Positions 16,324-23,150 of a stretch of DNA of 40,842 nt are shown here, in pieces (position 1 is the first letter of the stretch; the number at the start of each line of letters is the position of its first letter). A program made the position numbers and the translations under genes. Location of the stretch: NCBI GenBank assembly GCA_017613135.1, contig JAGAEN010000013.1:1-40842 (forward strand). Direction: 5' to 3'. Source of the stretch: Candidatus Saccharimonadota bacterium (lineage in GTDB: Bacteria; Patescibacteriota; Saccharimonadia; Saccharimonadales; Saccharimonadaceae). The notes below the pieces were generated by a model, which did no database searches, was not told where the DNA came from, and saw only the letters and a program-made list of their open reading frames with translations.

Positions 16324-17529
16324 TTATTTCTTCCGGCTAGCAATCGCGTAACCAAGCAAAGTTACAATCGAACCTGCACCAAGTGCACCAGCCACAATGT
16401 CAGTAGCACCAGTTACTGGTAGCTCTGGTTCTGGTTCAGGCACGTCTTCACATACCCGATTTACCATCACTGAAGCATCGTCTTTACCAGCCACTTCTGC
16501 TTTCACCGTCACATTGGCCCAGTTCACTAATTGGTTACCACCACAGGCAAGGTTCTTATTTACCACCTTTGCCGTAAAACGTACATAGGCATTACCCTTA
16601 GTAGTATAACTACCAATGTTAATACCAGTCGTGGTCACTGTGTTTTCCACGATTTGTACACCACTTTGATGATTAGCGTTGTAAAGATAAGTTGAATCCT
16701 TGACATATTCCAAATTATTTGGCAAAATATCACGAATCATTACATTCTCTACAGTTTCAGAAGTCAAATTCTTATATTCAATTTGAAATTCTACTTCATC
16801 GCCAATTTTTGCATCCACTGCTTCTTTCCATTCCTTTGTACCTTTGATACGTACAGTCTTAGAAAGTTTCGAGGAAGCTACTTTGTGCACTTTTACATCA
16901 ATGGTCACTTCACCATCATAAGCAAAACAACCAGGGATTTTACCATCTAAGGCTTCGTAGCCAATCTTCGTGCCAGCAGCAACTACTTCATCAGGAAGCG
17001 ACACAGTACCAAGTTTAACATTGGTATACTTAGCCGAACCACTCACATATTCAATGTAGAAATTGTCGTCTGACACAAACTTCACTTCATCCCAATAACG
17101 ATTTGGTGTCGCATTGGAAGAATTGATGTAACCCACTACGGTATGAGTTTTATCAACCGCGGTAGGAAGCGCAAAACTCACCGTCACATTTTCTGCAGTT
17201 TTATCCACACCAAATGGACTGTTGTTGTGCACATAAAGACGAACTGTATAAGTCTTGCCATCTTCCACGCTAATTTCGTTATCTTTCACACTAGTTGTGC
17301 CTGAAAGTTTAGCACCGACGAAATTACGTTCGTCACCAATTTTACCGTTAGTAATTGAGTTAAAGGTAATCGTATCACCAAGAGCACCTTCGTTGATTTG
17401 CTCAATGGTATAAACTGTACGACCACCAGCAGAGTCGCCCCAAGCTAAAACGTTAGCTGGGACTAAAGTAGCACCACCGACAATCGCCGCTGCCGCTACA
17501 CTTAAAATAGTTTTATAAACTTTATTCAT
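16324..17529 (-). CDS. LPXTG-type wall-anchored protein with DUF11 domain
   Basis: The 401-aa protein has a signal peptide (1-29, ending VLAWG), two beta-rich regions, and a DUF11/conserved-repeat domain around residues 225-350 (GDEVEFQIEYKNLTSETVEN, then IRDILPNNLEYV). At the C-terminus come an acidic-Pro stretch (PEPEPE), the sortase motif LPVTG (370-374), a hydrophobic span and SRKK. This order is the classical sorting signal of sortase substrates. No sortase is in the window. The start has AAAGGAG. There is no clear promoter in the 194-nt gap upstream, so it may be read through from the 17724 gene or use an unusual promoter. Confidence 0.9.
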   Translation of the reverse strand: MNKVYKTILSVAAAAIVGGATLVPANVLAWGDSAGGRTVYTIEQINEGALGDTITFNSITNGKIGDERNFVGAKLSGTTSVKDNEISVEDGKTYTVRLYVHNNSPFGVDKTAENVTVSFALPTAVDKTHTVVGYINSSNATPNRYWDEVKFVSDDNFYIEYVSGSAKYTNVKLGTVSLPDEVVAAGTKIGYEALDGKIPGCFAYDGEVTIDVKVHKVASSKLSKTVRIKGTKEWKEAVDAKIGDEVEFQIEYKNLTSETVENVMIRDILPNNLEYVKDSTYLYNANHQSGVQIVENTVTTTGINIGSYTTKGNAYVRFTAKVVNKNLACGGNQLVNWANVTVKAEVAGKDDASVMVNRVCEDVPEPEPELPVTGATDIVAGALGAGSIVTLLGYAIASRKK

Positions 17530-17723
17530 AATTTTCTCCTTTAAAAATTAAAATTTAAAATAAACTTTTTTGCTAGCCGAATTGTTAATATTCGTCTGCA
17601 ACCGAATCGTCCTAAATTTTAACTTGGGTTTGACCCGGCAACACGAAGTTGCCGGGTCGTTAAGGTGCTTGGAGAGACATCTCCATTTGCTAGGTCGAAG
17701 CCTAGTCCATATTCTCTAAATCC
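17530..17723 (-). other. Structured gap upstream of the LPXTG gene
   Basis: No gene. In the transcript direction it holds three hairpins: CTAGG/CCTAG (17689-17704), TGGAGA/TCTCCA (about 17669-17684) and a perfect 11-bp GACCCGGCAAC stem with a 5-nt loop (17632-17658). None is followed by a T-run, so they look like leader structure or processing sites rather than a terminator. The segment then contains two ATTCGG copies (minus) and the AAAGGAG ribosome binding site. Confidence 0.55.
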
Positions 17724-19628
17724 TTAATCCGGCGGGCCACCCCACTCGCCAGCCGGAGGATCCGAAGAAATCGGTTGTGCTTCTCCTCCATCAGGAGGTC
17801 TATATGAACTACCATGGGTAGGAGTTGGATCATCAACGCCACCATGACCAGTACCCTCGTCCGAACTATCGTGAGTAGTACTGCCAGGAGGTGGAGTTGT
17901 AGTCGGGGCGCCAGAGCCACCGTCACCAGTAGCTGGCCCAGGGCCAGGATCATCACCAGGATCCGGAGAAGTACCCACTGTCGGGTCCTTGGTCGGACTT
18001 GGCGTCTTGGTCGGTGCCGGCGTAGGCGTAGGCGTCTTGGTCGGTGCCGGTGTCTTGGTCGGCTCCGGAGTCTTGGTCGGTGCCGGCGTCTTAGTCGGTG
18101 CCGGCGTCTTGGTCGGACTTGGCGTCTTGGTCGGTGCCGGCGTCTTAGTCGGTGCCGGCGTCTTGGTCGGTGCCGGAGTTGGCGTAGGGTTCGACGAAGT
18201 ACCACGCTTCCATTTCCAAGTGCCGCCTTCGCTCATATTAACCCAGGCAGTTCTGCCAACATTCTTCTTTTCATCACCAGCGTCTTTCTTAGTATTGGAA
18301 AGACCCTGTTTACTGGAAACAAAGTTGTTACCCTTAGCATCCAGGAAGGTAAGAAGGATATCAGCATTCTTGCCACTGTCGTCATCACCGTTGTAACGAC
18401 CGTGCACAGCAGGATTCCTGTGATCACCAGCAGTTTCATCTACCATATAGTTTTCCAGAATCCAATTTCTGGACTCTTTGATGGAACCGCCATTCAATCT
18501 CTTATAGAACTCTGCGGCCGTTTCGTTGGCAATACGGTCATACTCTTTTGCCGATACTTTAGTTTCGTCACGCAACTCATTCGCACGGGCGTTTACTCGT
18601 TTTATCGAATTGAGGTCTTCCAACCCCATCTGAACGCGAAGCATTATGATTTGCTCAGGCGAATCCCTAAAGTCCTTGGCCCACTGCGTAGTCATTTCGA
18701 CCGGTGTATTGCCGGCAATCTTCAGACCGTAAGCGTTATCATTCTCATAACCATCTCCATTTTGATGATTAAACATGATTACGCGCGGGTCCCTACTAGG
18801 ATCATAACCACCCTTACGCTCGTAACAGGTGATTATTTTACCATCAGAAAGAGCAATATGCCCAGTTTCCGAAAAGACTACTTTTCCCTTTGGCGCACAA
18901 TTACCTTCACCAGTAAAATGCTTCGTCAGCCATCCCGATATTCCTCCGACCCCGGTAGTAGTCGTCTGAGAACTTCCTAAACCGAGGCCTAAGTTAAAAA
19001 AACACGAGAAAAGCAAGCAAATTACGATGATGGTAACTAGTACCCGTACGACCCAGGACCACACATAGTAAGACCTGGTTTTTGTCTTACGGTAATGATA
19101 AAGTAGTGCATCCACGGCGTAGAAACCCATGCTTCCCCAAAACAGAATTCGGGGGATCAAGAGCAAAAGCTTCAAGTACTTAGTACCAATCACTTTTGCT
19201 GCGATTTCTACGGAGTTGCATGCGCCGGTAAAAAACATCCCTGTCAGCAAGCTGAACACGATGAATTCTTTCCAGCTACTACCTCCTTCGTGCCACCAAA
19301 ACATCAGGTAGGCTATGGCTACGAGTTGGATAACTGCAAAGAAAATTGCTAGAATCCTAACATTTCCTTGCAGGAGATTAATCAAGAATTTGGAAATCCC
19401 CAAAATCCCTGCCAGGGCAAAAGCCCGAATCAGGTCTTCATTCTCTAGCGAGAACTTAGATTTCTCCTTCTTGATGATAGTCCCATCTTCCTTTTCTACA
19501 TAAGTAGGCCGGAAGATATGAGTAGCCCCGTTGAACATGCGCTCAGCACACGCAACGAGACACCACCCGATGAATGCAATAAACACGCACCGGATGAGCA
19601 ACCATGCCAGACTAGCTGTTTGCAACAT
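17724..19628 (-). CDS. Six-TM protein with exported domain and Pro/Thr repeat stalk
   Basis: The 634-aa protein has about six membrane spans in residues 1-210, an exported domain of ~260 aa (Cys pair, NHQNGDGYENDNAYG, NETAAEFYKRLNGG), then ten APTKTP-type hexapeptides (~478-549), and a Pro/Gly/Asp/Thr-rich tail. I do not recognise the exported domain. The repeat would form an extended, possibly glycosylated stalk, so the tail probably projects from the cell. There is no sorting signal; anchoring is by the N-terminal spans. It is driven by a consensus promoter (19794-19822) with a ~159-nt structured leader and AAAGGAGG. Codon choice in the repeat is uniform, consistent with recent expansion. 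Confidence 0.82.
   Translation of the reverse strand: MLQTASLAWLLIRCVFIAFIGWCLVACAERMFNGATHIFRPTYVEKEDGTIIKKEKSKFSLENEDLIRAFALAGILGISKFLINLLQGNVRILAIFFAVIQLVAIAYLMFWWHEGGSSWKEFIVFSLLTGMFFTGACNSVEIAAKVIGTKYLKLLLLIPRILFWGSMGFYAVDALLYHYRKTKTRSYYVWSWVVRVLVTIIVICLLFSCFFNLGLGLGSSQTTTTGVGGISGWLTKHFTGEGNCAPKGKVVFSETGHIALSDGKIITCYERKGGYDPSRDPRVIMFNHQNGDGYENDNAYGLKIAGNTPVEMTTQWAKDFRDSPEQIIMLRVQMGLEDLNSIKRVNARANELRDETKVSAKEYDRIANETAAEFYKRLNGGSIKESRNWILENYMVDETAGDHRNPAVHGRYNGDDDSGKNADILLTFLDAKGNNFVSSKQGLSNTKKDAGDEKKNVGRTAWVNMSEGGTWKWKRGTSSNPTPTPAPTKTPAPTKTPAPTKTPSPTKTPAPTKTPAPTKTPEPTKTPAPTKTPTPTPAPTKTPSPTKDPTVGTSPDPGDDPGPGPATGDGGSGAPTTTPPPGSTTHDSSDEGTGHGGVDDPTPTHGSSYRPPDGGEAQPISSDPPAGEWGGPPD
17983..18195 (-). 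repeat. 18-bp tandem repeat coding APTKTP
   Basis: About ten units of 18 bp (core GTCTTGGTCGGTGCCGGC on the plus strand), broken once by a TPTP spacer. Variants change the first residue to Ser or Glu and the last unit to SPTKDP. Whole-unit slippage would keep the frame and change stalk length. Confidence 0.9.
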
Positions 19629-19793
19629 ATCCGTTGCCTCCTTTATTAATTATTTTTTGGAGGCTCACACGCCTCCAGAGTTGGGGGTGTGTGACTTAGA
19701 GAATATATTATTACTAGGTTGTTAAAACCTAGGATGATTCGGTTGTTAATGGTCTTCTTGTTTAACACACATCGAAAAACTCAGACTAATTAC

Positions 19794-19822
19794 ATTGTAT
19801 CACACTTTAGCTTTTTTGTCAA
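19794..19822 (-). promoter_or_regulatory. Promoter of the 17724 gene
   Basis: Minus strand TTGACA (19817-19822), 17-bp spacer ending AAGTGTGA, TACAAT (19794-19799). The spacer closely matches that of the 20619-20647 promoter, suggesting joint control. Confidence 0.85.
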
Positions 19823-19863
19823 TAGTTTTATCATATTTTCCGCTTATGTCTATATCAAAATGA

Positions 19864-19891
19864 AAAAACCAAGTCGAAAGACTTGGTTTTT
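19864..19891. terminator. Bidirectional intrinsic terminator
   Basis: A perfect 12-bp stem AAAAACCAAGTC/GACTTGGTTTTT closed by a GAAA tetraloop, with T-run in both directions. It ends the 19933 gene transcript about 41 nt past its stop. Confidence 0.9.
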
Positions 19892-19932
19892 AAGGTTCTG
19901 TAGCTGTTTTTCAGAGATAGTAGACTGTACTA

Positions 19933-20550
19933 TCACCTAAGACAGTACATCTGGAGCTCATCCGGGCTCAGCTTGTGGTGAACTTGCCCATTCTCGAACC
20001 AGACGAAGATCTTCTCCCAGTTGTTGCCAGAAGCTTGCCTCGCCACCCAAGGATCAAAAGTGTAGCGATCCTTACCGGTCTTCCAGTCCTTATAGCAGTA
20101 AACCGATCCCGGTCCATCGGCCACAAAGGAGCAACCGGCTACGGGCGCACAGAGGATTTCTGCCTTAGGAGCTACTTCGGCCTTCTTTGCCGCAAGCTTT
20201 GGGCTGAGTTTCAGCTCAGCCTTTCCCGCAGGCTTCGGCTTTGCAGCCGGATCAGGCTTTTCCTCAGGCTTATCGACCGGGCTTTCGTCAACCTTAGGCT
20301 TAGAAACAGCCTTCGGCTTCGCAGCAGGTTTCGGATCAGAGTCTTCGGGCTTTTTCGCCTTCATCCGCTGAACGATCTTATCAGCCAGCGCTTCGAGAAT
20401 GATGTCTACCGAGTCGTAAGAACCCTTGGGGTTTTCAGCTCGAGTGGCATCCTGGTTCACAGAATCAGGAACCGGAGCTTCCGCGTCATTCGATCTTACG
20501 ATCGAAGATTTTGCGGGCTTCACAGGAGACTTGTAAGTATCTTTTGCCAT
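19933..20550 (-). CDS. Lys/Pro/Ala-rich protein with small Cys-containing C-terminal domain
   Basis: The 205-aa protein has no signal peptide or membrane span. Residues 1-130 are charged and low-complexity, with AKPKP/KPKAV-type runs and a short helix (SVDIILEALADKIVQRMKAK). Residues ~132-205 look folded: four Cys (ILCAPVAGC, VYCYKD, MYCLR) and several Trp/Tyr. I do not recognise the domain. The promoter is a perfect TTGACA-17-TATAAT with a leader of about 65 nt and GGGGG as ribosome binding site. Its promoter spacer and leader end resemble those of the neighbouring six-TM gene, so the two are probably expressed together. Confidence 0.75.
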   Translation of the reverse strand: MAKDTYKSPVKPAKSSIVRSNDAEAPVPDSVNQDATRAENPKGSYDSVDIILEALADKIVQRMKAKKPEDSDPKPAAKPKAVSKPKVDESPVDKPEEKPDPAAKPKPAGKAELKLSPKLAAKKAEVAPKAEILCAPVAGCSFVADGPGSVYCYKDWKTGKDRYTFDPWVARQASGNNWEKIFVWFENGQVHHKLSPDELQMYCLR

Positions 20551-20618
20551 GGTGTTTTACCCCCTTATTTATTATTTTTTTGGCAAACAGCAACTCAAAT
20601 TGTTAAGCTACTATCTTC

Positions 20619-20647
20619 ATTATATCACACTTGCGCTAAATTGTCAA
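20619..20647 (-). promoter_or_regulatory. Consensus promoter of the 19933 gene
   Basis: Minus strand TTGACA (20642-20647), 17-bp spacer ending AAGTGTGA, TATAAT (20619-20624). All twelve hexamer positions match the sigma-70 consensus. Confidence 0.9.
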
Positions 20648-20739
20648 TAATTATAACACTTTAATCCGAAAATAAAAGCCACCAAATCGGTCGATTGGTA
20701 CAAACGACCCTCGCTTTTTTAAGTTTTTTGCACAAAAAA

Positions 20740-20814
20740 TGGTGCGGGTAGAGAGGGTCGAACTCTCATCTCAAGTTTGGAAAACTTGCATACTAGCCGC
20801 TGTACTATACCCGC
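20740..20814 (-). tRNA. tRNA-Gly(UCC)
   Basis: The acceptor GCGGGTA pairs with TACCCGC. The anticodon stem CAAGT/ACTTG holds loop TTTCCAA, giving anticodon UCC for GGA/GGG codons. The T-arm reads GAGAG-TTCGACC-CTCTC. CCA is encoded (20740-20742). A T-run directly follows the 3' end, and tRNA-His precedes it by 9 nt in the same transcript. Confidence 0.95.
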
Positions 20815-20823
20815 AGCCGTAAA

Positions 20824-20901
20824 TGGGGCGAGATACCAGGATCGAACTGGTGACCTTCTGGACCACAATCAGACGCTCTAACCAGCTGAGCTAATCTCGC
20901 C
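20824..20901 (-). tRNA. tRNA-His(GUG)
   Basis: The acceptor GCGAGAT/ATCTCGC is extended by an encoded G-1 facing C73, the identity mark of tRNA-His. The loop TTGTGGT gives anticodon GUG. The anticodon stem has one A-C mismatch next to the loop (TCTGA against CCAGA). CCA is encoded. Its promoter is at 20911-20939. Confidence 0.94.
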
Positions 20902-20910
20902 ATATGTTAT

Positions 20911-20939
20911 ATTATACACTGATAAAACTACTTTGGCAA
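20911..20939 (-). promoter_or_regulatory. tRNA-His/tRNA-Gly promoter
   Basis: Minus TTGCCA (20934-20939), 17-bp spacer, TATAAT (20911-20916), 9 nt before the tRNA 5' end. The -35 lies inside the last codons of the upstream coding gene. Confidence 0.75.
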
Positions 20940-21362
20940 GAGTAAGAATGCCACTGTCCCTGCTGCCGCGCCGAGAATAATCGTAATAATAATAGTCACA
21001 ATCAAACCAACTTTAGAATCTTTTTCCGGCTTGTCGATAATCGTCACTGGTGCCGTAGGCTTTTCCTCTTTCGGTACTACCGGTTTTTTCGAATAAACAT
21101 TTTTAGATAGCGGGCGCTTGCGCACCTTTTCGGTGTTCACAAAAGCTGGTCTCACTGGCAATTTTGGCTTATTAGCCACCTTACTCTGAGTTTCTTTCTT
21201 AGCCGCTCCAACTTGAGTCCCTTTCTTCGGCACCATCTTTCTTGGCATCGCTACCGTCTTAACCTCTGTTTTTGGTTTCAGCTCAAGCTTCACCTTCTTA
21301 GACTGAGGTTCTACCTTTTTGGCCGTCTTATTCGGCACGAAATCCATATATTTTTTATTCAT
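20928..21362 (-). CDS. Lys-rich protein with C-terminal membrane anchor
   Basis: The 144-aa protein has ~115 basic, low-complexity residues (Lys, Pro, Val, Ala) and one membrane span at about 120-141, ending LLLPK. With no signal peptide, the basic part should face the cytoplasm, as in tail-anchored proteins. It may bind nucleic acid or membranes, but nothing in the sequence proves it. The start overlaps the tpiA stop by ATGA, so it is translated with tpiA. Confidence 0.78.
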   Translation of the reverse strand: MNKKYMDFVPNKTAKKVEPQSKKVKLELKPKTEVKTVAMPRKMVPKKGTQVGAAKKETQSKVANKPKLPVRPAFVNTEKVRKRPLSKNVYSKKPVVPKEEKPTAPVTIIDKPEKDSKVGLIVTIIITIILGAAAGTVAFLLLPK

Positions 21363-22129
21363 GCTCTCACTCTCTTAGCTACTTCAATTATATCAGTAAA
21401 CTCGCTCAAAATCAAGCTCGAACCACCAATTAAAAGCCCATTCACGCCTGGCACCGTAAGGTATGCCCCGGCATTCGATGGATTTACACTTCCGCCAAAC
21501 AGAATCGGAATCTTTTCCACAGTCTCTTTATCATATAACTCCGCTAGCACCTTCCGAATCAACTTCACCGCCTCGGCAATTTCATCTGGAGAAGCCAGTT
21601 TCGACGCTTTTGTCGACGAAATCGCCCAAATTGGTTCATAAGCAATAATCACCTTATCAATATCTTCCTCTGATACATCGGCAAGGCCACCCAGCACCTG
21701 GTCACGAATCACATCCGCCGTTTCACCAAATGCCCGCTCCGACTCCGTCTCACCCACGCACAAAATCGGCGTAATCTTATTTCGCACCGCCGCTTCCACC
21801 TTTTTCTGAATCATTTTATCATCTTCGCCAAAGATATAACGCCTCTCCGAATGGCCAACGATACAATAATCTACCATTCCCCGAAGCTGTGCAAACGAAA
21901 TCTCTCCTGTATAAGCCCCAAAATCACGGTAAAACGCATTTTGCGCCGAGAGTTTCATTTTGTGACGGTCAATTTGAAGCGACAAAGACTGCAAAGCCAG
22001 CGCCGTCGGTGCCACCACCACCTCTACATCCCTGTAATTTGGTATTTTTTTCTGTAATTTATGAAGATATATGGAAGACTCACCGACCGTAAAATTCAGC
22101 TTCCAATTGCCCACGATATAAGTTTTCAT
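21359..22129 (-). CDS. tpiA: Triosephosphate isomerase
   Basis: The 256-aa enzyme interconverts DHAP and glyceraldehyde-3-phosphate. All active-site elements are seen: NWKLN (Lys), the SAQN segment, the catalytic His in GHSERR, the catalytic Glu in AYEPIWA, and the phosphate-binding GGSVNPSN and LIGGSSL. I start at the ATG at 22129: it begins with the conserved KTYIVGNWK and lies 6 nt from the extended -10 TGG-TATAAT. An in-frame ATG at 22156 would lie upstream of that -10. It is near the aldolase (23151), its glycolytic neighbour, and is coupled to the 20928 gene downstream. Confidence 0.97.
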   Translation of the reverse strand: MKTYIVGNWKLNFTVGESSIYLHKLQKKIPNYRDVEVVVAPTALALQSLSLQIDRHKMKLSAQNAFYRDFGAYTGEISFAQLRGMVDYCIVGHSERRYIFGEDDKMIQKKVEAAVRNKITPILCVGETESERAFGETADVIRDQVLGGLADVSEEDIDKVIIAYEPIWAISSTKASKLASPDEIAEAVKLIRKVLAELYDKETVEKIPILFGGSVNPSNAGAYLTVPGVNGLLIGGSSLILSEFTDIIEVAKRVRA

Positions 22130-22135
22130 AAACCT

Positions 22136-22153
22136 ATTATACCATGCTATAAT
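22136..22153. promoter_or_regulatory. Divergent -10 pair of tpiA and the HAD gene
   Basis: ATTATA (22136-22141, tpiA, minus TGG-TATAAT) and TATAAT (22148-22153, HAD gene, TGC-TATAAT) are only 6 bp apart and form an inverted repeat. Spacing to the ATGs is 6 and 9 nt. No -35 is visible for either, and occupancy must be mutually exclusive. Confidence 0.7.
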
Positions 22154-22162
22154 CAAAGTATT

Positions 22163-22993
22163 ATGAAAAAAGTATTAGCATTCGATATAGACCAAACTTT
22201 AAACGTGGCGAAGACTCCCATTACGGACGACATCGCCGATTTACTCATTAGATGTCTCGACCATTTCGAGATTTGCCCAATTTCCGGCCAAAAATTCGAC
22301 CAATTCTTGGTTCAAATTGTCAATCGTTTAATCGACCGCGGCGTCACGCCAAATGCCCTTTCTCATCTGCATCTCTTTGTCGCCCAAGGCACGCAGTATT
22401 ATCGCTACGAACCCACTGCTGTTAAACTTGGTCCAATTGAAATCACTTCCGAATCCAACAAAATCCCTTACAAAGAAGATGGTTGGCGCCAAATCTACAA
22501 TTATCCCTTGACTGACGAGCAAGTCGCAAAGATCACTGAGACTATAAAGCAAGCCGCCAAAGAACTCGGCTTCTGGGAAGAAGACAAACTAAAAGAAGGC
22601 GACGAAATCATCGAAAACCGCCTTTCCCAAGTCACCTTCTCAGCTCTTGGCCAGAAAGCCGGCACCGAGGAAAAATACGCCTGGGACCCAGATTGCAAAA
22701 AACGTGCTAGCATCGTCGCCCGCTGTAAAGAACTCGCCCCTGAATTTGACTATGAAATCGGCGGCACCACCTCCATTAACGCCATCACCCCTGGTATGAA
22801 CAAAGTTTTCGGTATGACCCATCTCCTAGAAGAATTAAATGTCAAAAAAGAAGACATTCTCTACTTCGGCGATATGACTCAGCCCGGCGGCAACGATTAC
22901 CCCGTCGTCGAAATGGGTATCGACACCATAACCGTCCGCAACCACGAAGACACCGCCTACGCATTACGCGGAATCCTAGGTATCATAGAATAA
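22163..22993 (+). CDS. HAD-superfamily (HAD-IIB, PMM/Cof-like) phosphatase
   Basis: The 276-aa protein has the HAD nucleophile motif FDIDQT (Asp8, Asp10) and motif IV YFGDMTQPGGNDYPV. The middle segment ENRLSQVTFSALGQ resembles the cap of the phosphomannomutase-like HAD-IIB branch, which includes sugar-phosphate phosphatases. The substrate is unknown; a sugar phosphate is likely given flanking tpiA and aldolase. The start is the ATG at 22163, nine nt from its -10; upstream in-frame codons belong to tpiA's side of the promoter. A long hairpin (23021-23098) follows. Confidence 0.87.
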   Translation: MKKVLAFDIDQTLNVAKTPITDDIADLLIRCLDHFEICPISGQKFDQFLVQIVNRLIDRGVTPNALSHLHLFVAQGTQYYRYEPTAVKLGPIEITSESNKIPYKEDGWRQIYNYPLTDEQVAKITETIKQAAKELGFWEEDKLKEGDEIIENRLSQVTFSALGQKAGTEEKYAWDPDCKKRASIVARCKELAPEFDYEIGGTTSINAITPGMNKVFGMTHLLEELNVKKEDILYFGDMTQPGGNDYPVVEMGIDTITVRNHEDTAYALRGILGIIE

Positions 22994-23020
22994 ATTTTTT
23001 GAACATAAAGCAAGCCCAAG

Positions 23021-23098
23021 AATTAAAAAATAATTTCACAGATTTGAATCCTGTACTGGTAATACAGGTGAAAATCTGCCTGAAATTATTTTTTAATT
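23021..23098. repeat. Long hairpin between the HAD gene and the aldolase gene
   Basis: A perfect 18-bp outer stem (23021-23038 with 23081-23098, starting AATTAAAAAATAA) encloses CAGATTT/AAATCTG (23039-23045 with 23072-23078) and CCTGTA/TACAGG with a 7-nt loop. No T-run follows the stem, so simple termination does not explain it. GAACATAAAG (23001-23010) just upstream recurs inside the hairpin at 28796-28898. Confidence 0.75.
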
Positions 23099-23135
23099 CC
23101 TGGCGCGAAGCGTAGAGTGAAAAATTTTTATTTTA

Positions 23136-23144
23136 TGATACAAT
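23136..23144 (+). promoter_or_regulatory. Extended -10 of the aldolase gene
   Basis: TGA-TACAAT followed by exactly 6 nt and ATG (23151). Confidence 0.65.
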
Positions 23145-23150
23145 GTATTC

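Larger units (their letters stand above)
19629..19932 (-). other. Long structured leader of the 17724 gene plus intergenic terminator
   Basis: No gene in these 304 nt. From the promoter at 19794-19822 the leader runs ~159 nt to the ATG at 19628. It contains CCTAGGTT/AACCTAG and GGAGGC/GCCTCC hairpins, the latter followed by an A-run and then the AAAGGAGG site. Because GCCTCC could also pair with the ribosome binding site, translational control is possible. The left-over part (19823-19932) holds the terminator at 19864-19891 and a small GATAGTA/TACTATC hairpin (19916-19934) that overlaps the upstream stop codon. Confidence 0.55.

Noticed and set aside
17632-17658. 11-bp GC-rich hairpin as a terminator of the 17724 gene
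   Set aside because: No T-run follows on either strand, so it is listed only as structure.
17983-18195. Possible CRISPR array
   Set aside because: Units are contiguous 18-bp in-frame codons with no spacers, inside a coding gene.
17814-18980. A 388-codon plus-strand open frame opposite the repeat-stalk gene
   Set aside because: It is antisense to a well-supported gene with promoter and ribosome binding site; its Arg/Gly-rich composition is the complement of the APTKTP repeat. It has no start signals.
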